Shown one piece after another: positions 39,818-49,859 of a stretch of 64,000 nucleotides of DNA. The notes beneath the pieces are model-generated. The model saw only the letters and a list, made by a program, of their open reading frames with translations, did no database searches and had not been told where the DNA came from. The stretch comes from CBDFKU01 sp965248975 (GTDB taxonomy: Bacteria; Chloroflexota; Dehalococcoidia; Lucifugimonadales; JAGWBF01). Where the stretch lies: NCBI GenBank assembly GCA_965248975.1, contig CBDFKU010000010.1:1-64000 (forward strand). Reading direction: 5' to 3'. Within the stretch, counting starts at the first letter, position 1. Each line of letters opens with the position of its first letter. Made by a program: the position numbers and the translations under genes.

Positions 39818-40582
39818 GTGGAAAGCATAGGTGTAAGCCTCCTCTCGGGTGGACTGGACTCCACCACCGTGACGGCCTATGCTAGGAGCCGTCTCAGCCG
39901 GCTGACGGCACTCACCTTTCACTACGGGCAGTCCCACGCCAAGGAGATCGACTGCGCCCGGGAGGTCGCCAGGGTCCTGGATGTACAGCATGAGATCCTG
40001 GACATCTCGGGCTTCGCGAAGGCGGCCTGGTACTCTTCGCTGACCAGCCCAGAGCGATTCCCCACCCCGAAATCACGGTCCCCGGAGCCGGGTTCCGGCG
40101 AAACGGCGACGAAAGCCATTCCCATCAGCTATGTGCCGCTGCGCAACACCTTCTTCCTCACCGTGGCCGCGGCCTTCCTGGAGAGCCAGGCCCTCTACGC
40201 CATCGAAGCTGAGGGAGCGAATCCGGGGGAAGTGGCGGCCTATATCTACCTGGCGCCCAACGCAGTAGACTACAGTGGCTATCCAGACTGCCGCCCCGAG
40301 TACTACGAGAAGATGCGGGATGCCCTGATGCACGGCAGCAAGCTATGGACCCAGTACGAGGTCCCCATCCGCATCGAGACACCCATCATCCAGCTCTCCA
40401 AGGCCGAGATCGTCGGGATGGGGATGGACCTGAAGGCGCCGTTGGAGCATACCTGGAGCTGCTACGAAGCCGGGGAGGTTCCCTGCGGTGGCTGCGATAG
40501 CTGCATTTTCCGGGCCAGAGGGTTCGCCCAAGCCGGCTACCCCGATCCCCTCCTGGTCAGGCTGGGGGCATCCTCGGCGTGA
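39818..40582 (+). CDS. queC: 7-cyano-7-deazaguanine synthase
   Basis: 254 aa ATP-dependent QueC. The PP-loop is LLSGGLDSTT near the N-terminus and the C-terminal zinc site is WSCYEAGEVPCGGCDSC. Converts CDG to preQ0 using ammonia and ATP. GTG start. GTGA overlap couples it to queE. Confidence 0.94.
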   Translation: MESIGVSLLSGGLDSTTVTAYARSRLSRLTALTFHYGQSHAKEIDCAREVARVLDVQHEILDISGFAKAAWYSSLTSPERFPTPKSRSPEPGSGETATKAIPISYVPLRNTFFLTVAAAFLESQALYAIEAEGANPGEVAAYIYLAPNAVDYSGYPDCRPEYYEKMRDALMHGSKLWTQYEVPIRIETPIIQLSKAEIVGMGMDLKAPLEHTWSCYEAGEVPCGGCDSCIFRARGFAQAGYPDPLLVRLGASSA

Positions 40583-41316
40583 GTCGGCCCAGCGCGGTCT
40601 CCCCCACGATCCTGAAAGTGAGCCGCCAGCCCGACGGCCGGCCCGAGATATTCCACTCCTTGCAGGGAGAGGGAGTCTCCATCGGGAAGCCTTCGGTTTT
40701 TCTGCGGCTGGCGATGTGCAACCTCACCTGTACCTGGTGCGACACCGCCTACACCTGGGACTGGCAGCGATACGACCCCAAGAGCGAGGTGATGGAGCTA
40801 TCGGCCGAAGAGGCTCGCCGGGACATCCTGGCGTTCGGTTGCCGGCACCTGGTGGTCACCGGCGGTGAGCCTCTGCTTCAGCAGGGACCGTTGACGCCTC
40901 TGCTTTCGTCCCTGAAGGGCGAGGGGTTCTCCTTCGAGGTGGAGACCAACGGCAGCGTAGCCCCGGACACCCGCCTACGGGAGACCGTGGACCAGTGGAA
41001 CGTCTCGCCCAAGCTGGCCAGCTCGGGGAACGCCCTGGGACGTCGCGAGGTGCCCGAGGCGCTGGAGTGCTTCGCCGCCCTGCCCAACGCCTACTTCAAG
41101 TTCGTGATAGTGGAGCGAGGGGACCTGTCCGAGGTAACGGACCTGGTGCAGAGGTACGGCCTACCCGGGGACCGGGTGATACTGATGCCCGAGGGGCGGG
41201 ACCCGGAGACTCTGGGGTGCCGTGGACGATGGCTCAGCCAGGCGGCCGTGGACCACGGCTTCCGGTTCACTCCCAGGCTGCACATCCTGCTATGGGGAGA
41301 CGTGCGCGGGACTTGA
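40579..41316 (+). CDS. queE: 7-carboxy-7-deazaguanine synthase (radical SAM)
   Basis: 245 aa radical-SAM enzyme; substrate-binding FHSLQGEGVSIGKPSVF, cluster motif CNLTCTWCDT (CxxxCxxC) near residue 45, SAM-binding VTGGEPLLQ, VETNGS. Converts CPH4 to CDG. GTG at 40579 overlaps the queC stop. The cluster lacks folE and tgt, which must be elsewhere. Confidence 0.94.
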   Translation: MSRPSAVSPTILKVSRQPDGRPEIFHSLQGEGVSIGKPSVFLRLAMCNLTCTWCDTAYTWDWQRYDPKSEVMELSAEEARRDILAFGCRHLVVTGGEPLLQQGPLTPLLSSLKGEGFSFEVETNGSVAPDTRLRETVDQWNVSPKLASSGNALGRREVPEALECFAALPNAYFKFVIVERGDLSEVTDLVQRYGLPGDRVILMPEGRDPETLGCRGRWLSQAAVDHGFRFTPRLHILLWGDVRGT

Positions 41317-41340
41317 GGGGCCTCACTGATCGATAGGGAG

Positions 41341-41658
41341 CTAGTGTGGCGGCCCGATCAGGACATCGCCGCCTTCCACCCGCACCTGGTACACCACCAG
41401 CGCGTCCCCAGCCGGCGGAGTGAGCACCTCGCCGGTCTTGGCATTGAAGGCGCTGCCGTGGAGGGGGCACTCCACCTCCTCGCCGCTGAGGTTGCCCTCC
41501 GACAGGGGGGCGAAGGCGTGGGTGCACACTTCGTCGACTGCGTGGTACTGCCCCTCCAGGTTGACCAGCAGGATTCTTTCGTCTCCCAACTCCACCAGCT
41601 TCATCTGTCCCGGGGAGAGCTCGTCGGTGCTTGCCGCCTTTACGAAATCCTGAGGCAT
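41341..41658 (-). CDS. Rieske [2Fe-2S] ferredoxin-like protein
   Basis: 105 aa single Rieske domain with CTHAFAPL and CPLHGSAF (Cys-x-His and Cys-x2-His ligands). Resembles NirD/biphenyl-dioxygenase type ferredoxins; small soluble electron carrier. ATG at 41658 has AAGGAGAG upstream. Its redox partner is not adjacent. Confidence 0.92.
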   Translation of the reverse strand: MPQDFVKAASTDELSPGQMKLVELGDERILLVNLEGQYHAVDEVCTHAFAPLSEGNLSGEEVECPLHGSAFNAKTGEVLTPPAGDALVVYQVRVEGGDVLIGPPH

Positions 41659-41773
41659 GATCCTCTCCTTGCGTTAGTTGTTATCCGGCGGCCGTGCCGG
41701 CTGCTTTCAGTTCAGGCCACCTTGTATCACAAATAGCCTTCGGACGCAAGGGGCAGACAGCGGACCCGTGGGG

Positions 41774-42238
41774 TCATCCTGTGGGCAACGATTTCTCGTA
41801 AAGGATTACCTCGAACCGGGACCGCCGGCAACGTCCCACTTCTACATAGCCATTCTTGAGGTATAGCCTATGAGCCGGTACTTGCTGAGTTGTGGTTTCG
41901 AGGTGCAGCTCGGTGTAGCCAAGCTCGGTGGCCCTGGACTCCAGCTGCCTCAGGATCGCTTCGCCGAAGCCACGGCGCTGAAACCCGGGATGGACCCTCA
42001 TCCGCGCCACCTCAGCGCGGTCGCCGGGAGACGGTCTCAGGGCACCCATGGCGACGATCTGGCCCTGGAGAACTCCCACGAGGAACTCACCGCCGCCGTC
42101 GAGATAGTTGCCGCCGATGTCGTGGAGGTCGTCATCCCAGACGCCGTTGCCAACGTGCGCTCCGGTGCCTTCCAGGGCGAGGTTGTGCAGGGCCCAGACA
42201 TCTCGGTAGTCGGAGTCCCGATAGCGTCTGATCTCCAT
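41774..42238 (-). CDS. GNAT-family N-acetyltransferase
   Basis: 154 aa with acetyl-CoA-binding motif VARMRVHPGFQRRGFGEAIL near residue 85 and motif B at LYLKNGYVEVGR. Substrate unknown. ATG at 42238 (MEIRRYRDSD) is the family-like start; the longer frame reaches into the threonine aldolase gene. Located 16 nt downstream of that gene. Confidence 0.88.
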   Translation of the reverse strand: MEIRRYRDSDYRDVWALHNLALEGTGAHVGNGVWDDDLHDIGGNYLDGGGEFLVGVLQGQIVAMGALRPSPGDRAEVARMRVHPGFQRRGFGEAILRQLESRATELGYTELHLETTTQQVPAHRLYLKNGYVEVGRCRRSRFEVILYEKSLPTG

Positions 42239-42254
42239 GGACGGGCCCGCCACC

Positions 42255-43325
<1,071 letters not shown>

Positions 43326-43375
43326 CGGCCGCCTCCTAGCGGGGTCAAGACTCCCGATCATTCTATCAGCGGTCC

Positions 43376-43404
43376 TTGCCAAACACCAGCGTGGCTCCTA
43401 ATAT
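43376..43404 (+). promoter_or_regulatory. Predicted promoter of the 43417 hydrolase
   Basis: TTGCCA (43376-43381), 17 nt spacer, TAATAT (43399-43404). The transcription start would be about 6 nt before the ATG at 43417, suggesting a very short leader. Confidence 0.5.
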
Positions 43405-43416
43405 GAAAAGTAAGGC

Positions 43417-44061
43417 ATGCGGCAAACTTCCATAAGCTTCAAGAGCAAGGGTGCGGTCCTCGAGGGCGTGTTGGCTTCCCCTCAAGGCCTTTCAGGGCCC
43501 TTTCCGGCGGTGGCCGTCTGCCACCCTCACCCCCTTTTCGGCGGGGACATGGAGAACGGGTTGGTACTGGCCGTGTGCCGCGCCCTCAGCGAGAAGGGGT
43601 TCATGACCCTAAGGTTCAACTTTCGGGGCGTCGGTAATAGCGAGGGGGAGTTCACCAAGGGCGAGAGGGAGCTGGATGACGTTGACGCCGCCCTGGACCT
43701 GCTGCGTGGCTGGCGAGATGTGGACCGCAAACGGTTGGGCCTGATGGGCTACTCCTTCGGGGCCTCCATGGTCCTGGGCAGCCTCTCCAGGTACAAGGCG
43801 GCCAGGGCCTTCGCCCTGGTAGCGCCTCCACTGGCCTCGGTTGATGCCAACGACGGCGGCGGGGCCGGAAAGCCCATGCTCTTCATCGTGGGAGATAGAG
43901 ACCGACTGGTTCCAGGCGATTCATTGAAAGAGAAGGTGGGCTCGGCCCATCCGTCGGCCGAACTGGTGACGGTGGCAGGGGCCGACCACTCATGGCGTGG
44001 CCATGAGGACGAAGCGGCTCGAAGGGTGGCTGACTTCTTCGTGAACGCCCTGCGTAGATAG
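43417..44061 (+). CDS. Alpha/beta hydrolase
   Basis: 214 aa. Nucleophile Ser in MGYSFGASM, acid Asp in VGDRDRLV, catalytic His in AGADHSW; oxyanion region HPHPLFGGDMENG. Close to the small hydrolases often called YqiA/dienelactone-hydrolase-like; substrate unknown. Followed 5 nt later by lspA, so probably cotranscribed with lspA-rluD. Confidence 0.88.
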   Translation: MRQTSISFKSKGAVLEGVLASPQGLSGPFPAVAVCHPHPLFGGDMENGLVLAVCRALSEKGFMTLRFNFRGVGNSEGEFTKGERELDDVDAALDLLRGWRDVDRKRLGLMGYSFGASMVLGSLSRYKAARAFALVAPPLASVDANDGGGAGKPMLFIVGDRDRLVPGDSLKEKVGSAHPSAELVTVAGADHSWRGHEDEAARRVADFFVNALRR

Positions 44062-44066
44062 AGTAC

Positions 44067-44780
44067 GTGGAGAAAGACCGAAGGCTCCTCCTGTCCAGCT
44101 GGGTCTCATGGTACAAGGACCCGGTCCTGATCGTCACCCTGGCTCTGATCTTCGGGTTGGACCAAATCACCAAGGCACTGGTGCGGCACGGTCTGGTCCA
44201 AGGCGAGTACTACATACGAGAAGGCCCTTTTCGCATAGTCCACACCGTCAACACCGGTAGCGCCTTCGGCCTTTTCCCCGACCAGACCCTTTTTCTGATC
44301 GTGGCCTCCATCGTGGGCATCGGCGTCTTGATGCTGGTGTATCGCAATCAGCTCTTCACGAGATTCCCGTTGCGGCTGAGCCTGGGCCTGCAGGCCGGAG
44401 GGGCTTTAGGCAACCTGCTGGACCGGGTGCGGCTGGGGGAGGTGACCGATTTCGTCGAGCTGGGCTTCTGGCCCGTCTTCAACCTGGCCGACGCGGCGAT
44501 CGTGGTAGGAATCGTCATCATTATATGGCTGTTCCTCTTTGCCGGGAAGGATAGGAAGTGTCCGCACATCGCCGCCGCCGGCCCGGCGCATGATCCCGTC
44601 TATACCTTCCCATGGGACGTCGGTCATCTCGACGTGGAAGATACTCGCGGCCAAAGCCTGCCCGTCCCGGACCCTGATCCGGGGCCGTGCCTCGTCTGCG
44701 GCTCGGACATGGAGGGGATCCCCGGCGAGCGAGTGTGCCCGACCTGCGACTCCCGAGAGGTCGAGTGGAGCCAGCAATGA
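44067..44780 (+). CDS. lspA: Signal peptidase II with C-terminal zinc-ribbon extension
   Basis: 237 aa; residues ~18-155 are LspA with four TM segments and the catalytic Asp pair in GNLLDRVRLGEVTDFVE (split: GNLLDRVR, GEVTDFVE) and FNLADAAIV. It cleaves prolipoprotein signal peptides in the membrane. Beyond residue 160 there is an extra ~75 aa cytosolic tail ending in CLVCGSDMEG...CPTCDS, a four-Cys zinc-ribbon pattern not part of usual LspA (about 150-170 aa). GTG start. Stop overlaps the rluD ATG. Confidence 0.9.
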   Translation: MEKDRRLLLSSWVSWYKDPVLIVTLALIFGLDQITKALVRHGLVQGEYYIREGPFRIVHTVNTGSAFGLFPDQTLFLIVASIVGIGVLMLVYRNQLFTRFPLRLSLGLQAGGALGNLLDRVRLGEVTDFVELGFWPVFNLADAAIVVGIVIIIWLFLFAGKDRKCPHIAAAGPAHDPVYTFPWDVGHLDVEDTRGQSLPVPDPDPGPCLVCGSDMEGIPGERVCPTCDSREVEWSQQ

Positions 44781-45670
44781 CGAGCAGGGAATTCGTGGTC
44801 GAGGCCGGGGAGGAGCGCCTGGACCTGTTTCTGGCGAAGGAGGAGCCTAGCCTGAGCCGCTCCCAGGTGAGGCGGTTGATGGAAGAAGGCTACGTCCTCT
44901 TGAACGGTGCCCTGCCCAAAGCCGGCAGGAGGGTGCGGCCCGGCGACCGCGTCTCGCTGGTGGTGCCGCCTCCCAGGCCGGTGGACTTGGCGCCCGAGGC
45001 CATCCCGCTGAACATCCTCTTCCAGGACTCGGATATCCTGGTGGTGGAGAAGCCCGCCGGGCTGGCGGTCCATCCGGGTCCCGGGCACCCATCTCACACC
45101 CTGGTGAACGCGCTGCTGGCTCTGTGCCCCGACATTCAGGGGGTGGGAGGCGAGATCCGTCCGGGAATAGTCCACAGGCTGGACAAAGATACCTCAGGGT
45201 TGATGGCGGTGGCCAAGAACGACCACTCCCACCGCGGCATCGCCCGTCAGTTGAAGGACAGGACGGTGCGCAAACGCTACCTGGCCCTGGTCCGAGGCAG
45301 AATCGAACCCTCCGAGGGCCACATCGAGGCGCCCATCGGCCGCGATCCGTGGAACCGTAAGCGAATGGCGGTGGTGCCGGCGGGCCGGGAGGCGTTCACC
45401 GAATACAGGGTCCTGAGGTACCTGGACGGCCACTCCTTCGTCGAGGTGTCCCCTCGCACCGGCCGGACCCATCAGATCAGGGTCCACATGGCGTCCAGAG
45501 GGCATCCCCTGTTAGGAGATGCCCTCTATGGTGGAAAGAGTCCCGTGTTGAGCCGTCAGTTCCTTCATGCCCATCTGCTGGGCTTTCAACATCCCCGCAC
45601 AGATCGGTACCTGGAGTTCACCTCTCCCTTGGCCAGTGAGCTATGTCAGGTTCTGGAAACCCTCGAGTAG
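44777..45670 (+). CDS. rluD: 23S rRNA pseudouridine synthase, RluD type
   Basis: 297 aa. S4 RNA-binding domain at residues ~12-70 (RLDLFLAKEEPSLSRSQV), catalytic Asp in HRLDKDTSGLM, and RTGRTHQIRVHM. Isomerises uridines in 23S rRNA. The ATG at 44777 overlaps the lspA stop (ATGA). The lspA-rluD pair is common in bacteria. Confidence 0.93.
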   Translation: MTSREFVVEAGEERLDLFLAKEEPSLSRSQVRRLMEEGYVLLNGALPKAGRRVRPGDRVSLVVPPPRPVDLAPEAIPLNILFQDSDILVVEKPAGLAVHPGPGHPSHTLVNALLALCPDIQGVGGEIRPGIVHRLDKDTSGLMAVAKNDHSHRGIARQLKDRTVRKRYLALVRGRIEPSEGHIEAPIGRDPWNRKRMAVVPAGREAFTEYRVLRYLDGHSFVEVSPRTGRTHQIRVHMASRGHPLLGDALYGGKSPVLSRQFLHAHLLGFQHPRTDRYLEFTSPLASELCQVLETLE

Positions 45671-45726
45671 ATACCGGGTTTCGAGAAGCTGCGGCGTGGT
45701 AAAATGGGCGTCGGAGGTGGTCTGAG

Positions 45727-47184
45727 TTGGCAGGCAATGTCCGAGTCAGGTTCGCGCCCAGTCCCACCGGTGAACCCCATGTAGGCAACCTTCGCACGGC
45801 ATTGTTCAACTGGCTCTTCGCCCGAAGGCACAGTGGGAAGTTCATACTGCGCATAGAGGACACCGACCGGGACCGGTACGTCGAAGGGGCGATGGATGCG
45901 GTCCTGGAGTCCTTGAGATGGCTGGGGCTGGACTGGGACGAAGGCCCGGAGATCGGTGGTCCCTATGGACCATACCTCCAGTCCCAGCGCCTGGAGGCTT
46001 ACCAGCGGGCCGCGCGGGATCTGATGGATACTGACCACGCTTACCGCTGCTACTGCTCCCGGGCGCGCCTGGAGAGCATGCGCATGGACCAGCAGAGCAG
46101 GAACCTCTCCCTCGGCTACGATCGACGCTGCCGCACCTTGTCGCCGGGAGAGCGGCAGGGGTACGAAGCCGAAGGAATCGGCCCGGTGGTGCGCTTCAAG
46201 ATGCCACTGTCGGGAGAGACCACCGTCGATGACCTCATCCGAGGCGAGGTCACCTGGCAGAGCGATCTTCTGGATGACCTCGTCATCCTCAAGTCCGATG
46301 GCTACCCCACCTATCATCTGGCCAACGTGGTGGACGACCACCTGATGGAGATCACCCACGTGCTGAGGGCCGACGAGTGGCTCCCCAGCACTCCCCGGCA
46401 CCTGCAGCTCTACCGGGCCCTGGACTACGAACCTCCACGCTTCGGCCACCTGCCCATGATCCTGGGACCCGACCGGGCCAAGCTGTCCAAGCGCCACGGA
46501 GCCAGCGCTCTCCTGGAGTACCGCAAGGAAGGCTTCCTTCCCGAGGCCATGGTCAACTTCATGATCCTTCTGGGGTGGTCCCTGGATGACAAGACCGACG
46601 TGATGCCACGGGAGGTTATGGTGGAGAGGTTTTCCCTCGAGCGCATCGGCAGGGCCGGGGCCATCTTCGACAAGGAGAAGCTTGAGTGGATGAACGGTGT
46701 GTACATCCGCCAACTCAGTCATCAGGAGCTGGCGGACATGATGACACCTTTCCTGGACGGGCATGGCGTCAGCCTGGACCGGGATTACCTCCTACGCATC
46801 GTGCCCTTGGTTCAGGAGCGCCTCAAGACCCTGGGCGACGCCACCGAAATGACCGCCTTCTTCTTCCGGGACGGCCTGGACTATGACCCAGGGTCCCTGA
46901 TTCAGAAGGGTATGGGCGCCGACGCTACCCGGCGGGCCCTCGCAGAGGCACTGGAGGCACTGGGGGGAGTCTCGGCCTTCGCCGCTGCGTCCCTGGAAGA
47001 AACGCTGCGCGCCAAGGGGACAGAGCTGGGCCTCTCCGGGCGCCAACTCTTCGGCGCGATCAGGGTGGCTGTCACCGGCAGGACCGCCACCCCGCCCTTG
47101 TTCGAGACGATGGAGGTGCTGGGCCGAGAGAGGTGTCTGCAACGGATCGAGGCGGCGATGAGCGTGCTCCGGGGCGGGGCTTAG
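45727..47184 (+). CDS. gltX: Glutamate--tRNA ligase
   Basis: 485 aa class I synthetase: HIGH-type motif in RFAPSPTGEPHVGNLRTA and KMSKS-type motif KLSKRHG near residue 252. Start is TTG at 45727 with GGAGGTGG upstream; the conserved protein starts immediately after. Charges tRNA-Glu. Confidence 0.95.
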   Translation: MAGNVRVRFAPSPTGEPHVGNLRTALFNWLFARRHSGKFILRIEDTDRDRYVEGAMDAVLESLRWLGLDWDEGPEIGGPYGPYLQSQRLEAYQRAARDLMDTDHAYRCYCSRARLESMRMDQQSRNLSLGYDRRCRTLSPGERQGYEAEGIGPVVRFKMPLSGETTVDDLIRGEVTWQSDLLDDLVILKSDGYPTYHLANVVDDHLMEITHVLRADEWLPSTPRHLQLYRALDYEPPRFGHLPMILGPDRAKLSKRHGASALLEYRKEGFLPEAMVNFMILLGWSLDDKTDVMPREVMVERFSLERIGRAGAIFDKEKLEWMNGVYIRQLSHQELADMMTPFLDGHGVSLDRDYLLRIVPLVQERLKTLGDATEMTAFFFRDGLDYDPGSLIQKGMGADATRRALAEALEALGGVSAFAAASLEETLRAKGTELGLSGRQLFGAIRVAVTGRTATPPLFETMEVLGRERCLQRIEAAMSVLRGGA

Positions 47185-47200
47185 AGCGGGATTTTCTTAC

Positions 47201-47229
47201 TTGCGCTGCATCTACGCTTGTGGTATATT
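47201..47229 (+). promoter_or_regulatory. Predicted promoter of the nuo operon
   Basis: TTGCGC (47201-47206), 17 nt spacer, TATATT (47224-47229), between gltX and nuoA. The -35 hexamer is the same as in the tRNA-Ala promoter. Confidence 0.5.
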
Positions 47230-47264
47230 CGCTGCGAAATCGGACCCGGTAGGTGTGGGGTAGC

Positions 47265-47648
47265 GTGCTCGACGATTATTTTCGCCAGTATGGGCTCATA
47301 GCCATATTCGCCGTCGTGGCCTTCATCGTGCCCGCCAGTATGCTGCTGGTATCGTGGCTGGCCTCCAAGGTGCGCATCCGTCCTCATCAGCCCAGCGAAG
47401 TCAAGTCGGATATCTACGAGTGTGGGATGCAGACCATCGGCGGCAAGTGGGGGCAGTTCAACTTCCGCTACTACATGTACGCTCTCCTCTTTGTCATTTT
47501 TGACGTAGAGGTGATCTTCATCTACCCGTGGGCCGTCCGTTTCAACCAGCTTCCCCTGTTCGCCCTCATCGAGATGATGGTGTTCATATTGATCCTGGTG
47601 GTGGGATGGGTTTACGCTTGGCGGAAGCAAGACTTGGAGTGGAGGTAG
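47265..47648 (+). CDS. nuoA: NADH-quinone oxidoreductase subunit A
   Basis: 127 aa, three TM segments; conserved KSDIYECGMQ and FDVEVIFIYPWA. Membrane subunit of complex I at the quinone site. GTG at 47265 (MLDDYFRQYG) is preferred to GTG 47253 as the family-like start. First of eleven nuo genes. Confidence 0.93.
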   Translation: MLDDYFRQYGLIAIFAVVAFIVPASMLLVSWLASKVRIRPHQPSEVKSDIYECGMQTIGGKWGQFNFRYYMYALLFVIFDVEVIFIYPWAVRFNQLPLFALIEMMVFILILVVGWVYAWRKQDLEWR

Positions 47649-47650
47649 CC

Positions 47651-48271
47651 ATGGCGGCGGAGGTGCCCGGGGGAGACGGTCCCCTGTATACCCGTACCGG
47701 AGCCCTGGACCGGGAGGAGGGGCAGACGGTGGGGGCCATGCGCCAGACCCACTCCAGCCCCTATCCCGAGCCGTTAATCCAGGTGCCCGACGACATCGAG
47801 CGTAACATCATGGTCACCTCGGTGGACGCCCTGCTGAACTGGAGCAGGAAGTCGGCGCTGTGGCCGGTGGCCTTCGGCCTGGCGTGCTGCGCGTTCGAGA
47901 TGATGGCCACCGCCATGGGCCGGTTCGACATCGCCCGATTCGGTATGGAGGCCTTCCGGGCAACTCCGCGCCAGGCCGACCTGATGATCGTGGCCGGCAC
48001 TGTAACCTGGAAGATGGCGCCGGCGATACGCCGCATCTACGACCAGATGGGCGAGCCCAAGTGGGTGATATCCATGGGGGTCTGCGCCACCAGCGGTGGT
48101 CCCTACTATTCCTGCTACAGCGTGGTGCCAGGCGTAAATCATATAGTGCCGGTGGACGTTTACGTGCCAGGTTGTCCACCTCGACCCGATGCCCTTCTTT
48201 ACGGCATCATGCAGCTCCACGAAAAGATAAAGAAGTACAGCCTTCGGGGCCAGATTGCCGGTGTATCCTAG
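47651..48271 (+). CDS. nuoB: NADH-quinone oxidoreductase subunit B
   Basis: 206 aa with the N2-cluster Cys residues (GLACCAFEM, GVCATSGGPYYSC, VPGCPPRPDALLYG). A ~45-residue extension precedes the conserved domain; ATG 47738 is an alternative start. Located at the interface of the peripheral arm and membrane. Confidence 0.94.
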   Translation: MAAEVPGGDGPLYTRTGALDREEGQTVGAMRQTHSSPYPEPLIQVPDDIERNIMVTSVDALLNWSRKSALWPVAFGLACCAFEMMATAMGRFDIARFGMEAFRATPRQADLMIVAGTVTWKMAPAIRRIYDQMGEPKWVISMGVCATSGGPYYSCYSVVPGVNHIVPVDVYVPGCPPRPDALLYGIMQLHEKIKKYSLRGQIAGVS

Positions 48272-48289
48272 AGACGTGCAGGGGATACG

Positions 48290-48745
48290 ATGACGAGGGT
48301 TCTCGGCGGCGGAGAGCTGGCAGAGCACATTCGGGGAACCTACCCTGATGCCGTGGACCAGTCCGATGAGCGGGCCGTCTGGGTCTCACCCGAGAGCATC
48401 CCATTGGTCGTGAGTCTCCTCAAAGAGAAACCAGGCCTGGACCTGAGCTACCTCAACGCGATTACCGCCGTCGACTACGTCGAGTACTTCGAGGTCGTGT
48501 ATCAGCTCACTTCCTTCGAGCACAATCACAGCGCGGTGGTCAAGTCGAAGGTTTATGGCCGTGAGGCCCCCGTCGTGCCCTCAGTGATAGACATCTGGCC
48601 CGGGGCGGACTTCCAGGAGCGGGAGATATGGGACCTCATGGGCGTCAGCTTTTCGGGACATCCCAACATGAAGCGGCTCATGCTGTGGGAAGGCTTCATA
48701 GGCCATCCCCTGCGCAAGGATTTCCAGGACACCGTGGAGTATTGA
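48290..48745 (+). CDS. nuoC: NADH-quinone oxidoreductase subunit C
   Basis: 151 aa 30-kDa subunit: SVIDIWPGADFQEREIWDLM and GHPNMKRLML..GHPLRKDF. Separate from nuoD, unlike the fused NuoCD of enterobacteria. GGGGAT precedes the ATG. Confidence 0.94.
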   Translation: MTRVLGGGELAEHIRGTYPDAVDQSDERAVWVSPESIPLVVSLLKEKPGLDLSYLNAITAVDYVEYFEVVYQLTSFEHNHSAVVKSKVYGREAPVVPSVIDIWPGADFQEREIWDLMGVSFSGHPNMKRLMLWEGFIGHPLRKDFQDTVEY

Positions 48746-48752
48746 CCCGACC

Positions 48753-49859
48753 ATGCCCCTTAGGACCGAGCCGGTAACGGTCAACATAGGCCCGCAGCAC
48801 CCGAGCACCCACGGCGTGTTCAGGCTGCGGGTGACCTTCGACGGCGAGATGATCGTCGACGTGGAGCCCGTCTTCGGCTACCTGCATCGGGGCACGGAGA
48901 AGCTGGCCGAGGAGCGTAACTACGTCCAGATCGTGACCCTCACCGACCGGCTGGACTACGTGGCGTCCATGACCAACAACCAAGCCTACTGCCTGGCGGT
49001 CGAGAAGCTGCTGGGCGTTGAGCCACCCGAGAGGGCCAAGTACCTCCGGGTGATCGCCGCCGAGCTACAGCGCGTTGCCAGCCACTTGGTGGCCACCGGC
49101 TTCTTCCTCCAGGACCTGGGAGCGCTGGGAACTCCCCTGATGTACTGCTTCCGGGAGCGGGAGAGGATACTGGACCTGTTCGAGATGTTGTGCGGCGCCC
49201 GGATTACCGTCAGCTACATGCGCCCGGGGGGCGTATTCTTCGACACCCCCGACGATTTCTGGCCGGCGCTCCGGACCTTCCTTCAGGACATGCCCTCCTA
49301 TATTAGCGAGCTGGAGCAGCTCTTGGTGGAGAACGAAATAATCCTGGTCAGGACCAGAAACGTGAGTACCTTGCCGCTGGACCGGGCCATCGCCTGCTCC
49401 ACCAGCGGCCCGGTGCTCCGGGCCAGCGGACTGGCCTGGGACTGGCGCAAGGCCGATCCGTACGACGTGTACGATAGGGTCGAGTTCGACGTTCCTGTGG
49501 GGTCCAACGGGGACAACCTGGACAGGTTCTGGATCCGAATGCAGGAGATGCGCCAAAGCCTGCGCATCGTAGAGCAGTGCGTGGAGCAGATTCCCGACGG
49601 CCCCGTGCGGGTAGAGCTGCCCCTGGTGCTAAGGCCGCCGGTGGGCGCAGAGGCCTATGGCAGGGTGGAGTCTCCCAAGGGTGAGCTGGGCTTTTATCTA
49701 GTCAGCGACGGCAGCATCTCACCGTATCGCTGCAAAATACGCTCCCCCTCCCTGCTGAACCTCTCCGTAACCCGGGACCTGCTGGTCGGCTGGAAGCTGT
49801 CCGACATGATCGTCAGCCTGGGTAGCGTTGACATCAACATGGGAGAAGTCGACCGATGA
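48753..49859 (+). CDS. nuoD: NADH-quinone oxidoreductase subunit D
   Basis: 368 aa 49-kDa subunit: NIGPQHPSTHGVFRL, GYLHRGTEKLAEER, PKGELGFYLVSDG, and the C-terminal GSVDINMGEVDR. Forms the quinone pocket with NuoB. ATGA overlap with nuoH. Confidence 0.95.
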   Translation: MPLRTEPVTVNIGPQHPSTHGVFRLRVTFDGEMIVDVEPVFGYLHRGTEKLAEERNYVQIVTLTDRLDYVASMTNNQAYCLAVEKLLGVEPPERAKYLRVIAAELQRVASHLVATGFFLQDLGALGTPLMYCFRERERILDLFEMLCGARITVSYMRPGGVFFDTPDDFWPALRTFLQDMPSYISELEQLLVENEIILVRTRNVSTLPLDRAIACSTSGPVLRASGLAWDWRKADPYDVYDRVEFDVPVGSNGDNLDRFWIRMQEMRQSLRIVEQCVEQIPDGPVRVELPLVLRPPVGAEAYGRVESPKGELGFYLVSDGSISPYRCKIRSPSLLNLSVTRDLLVGWKLSDMIVSLGSVDINMGEVDR

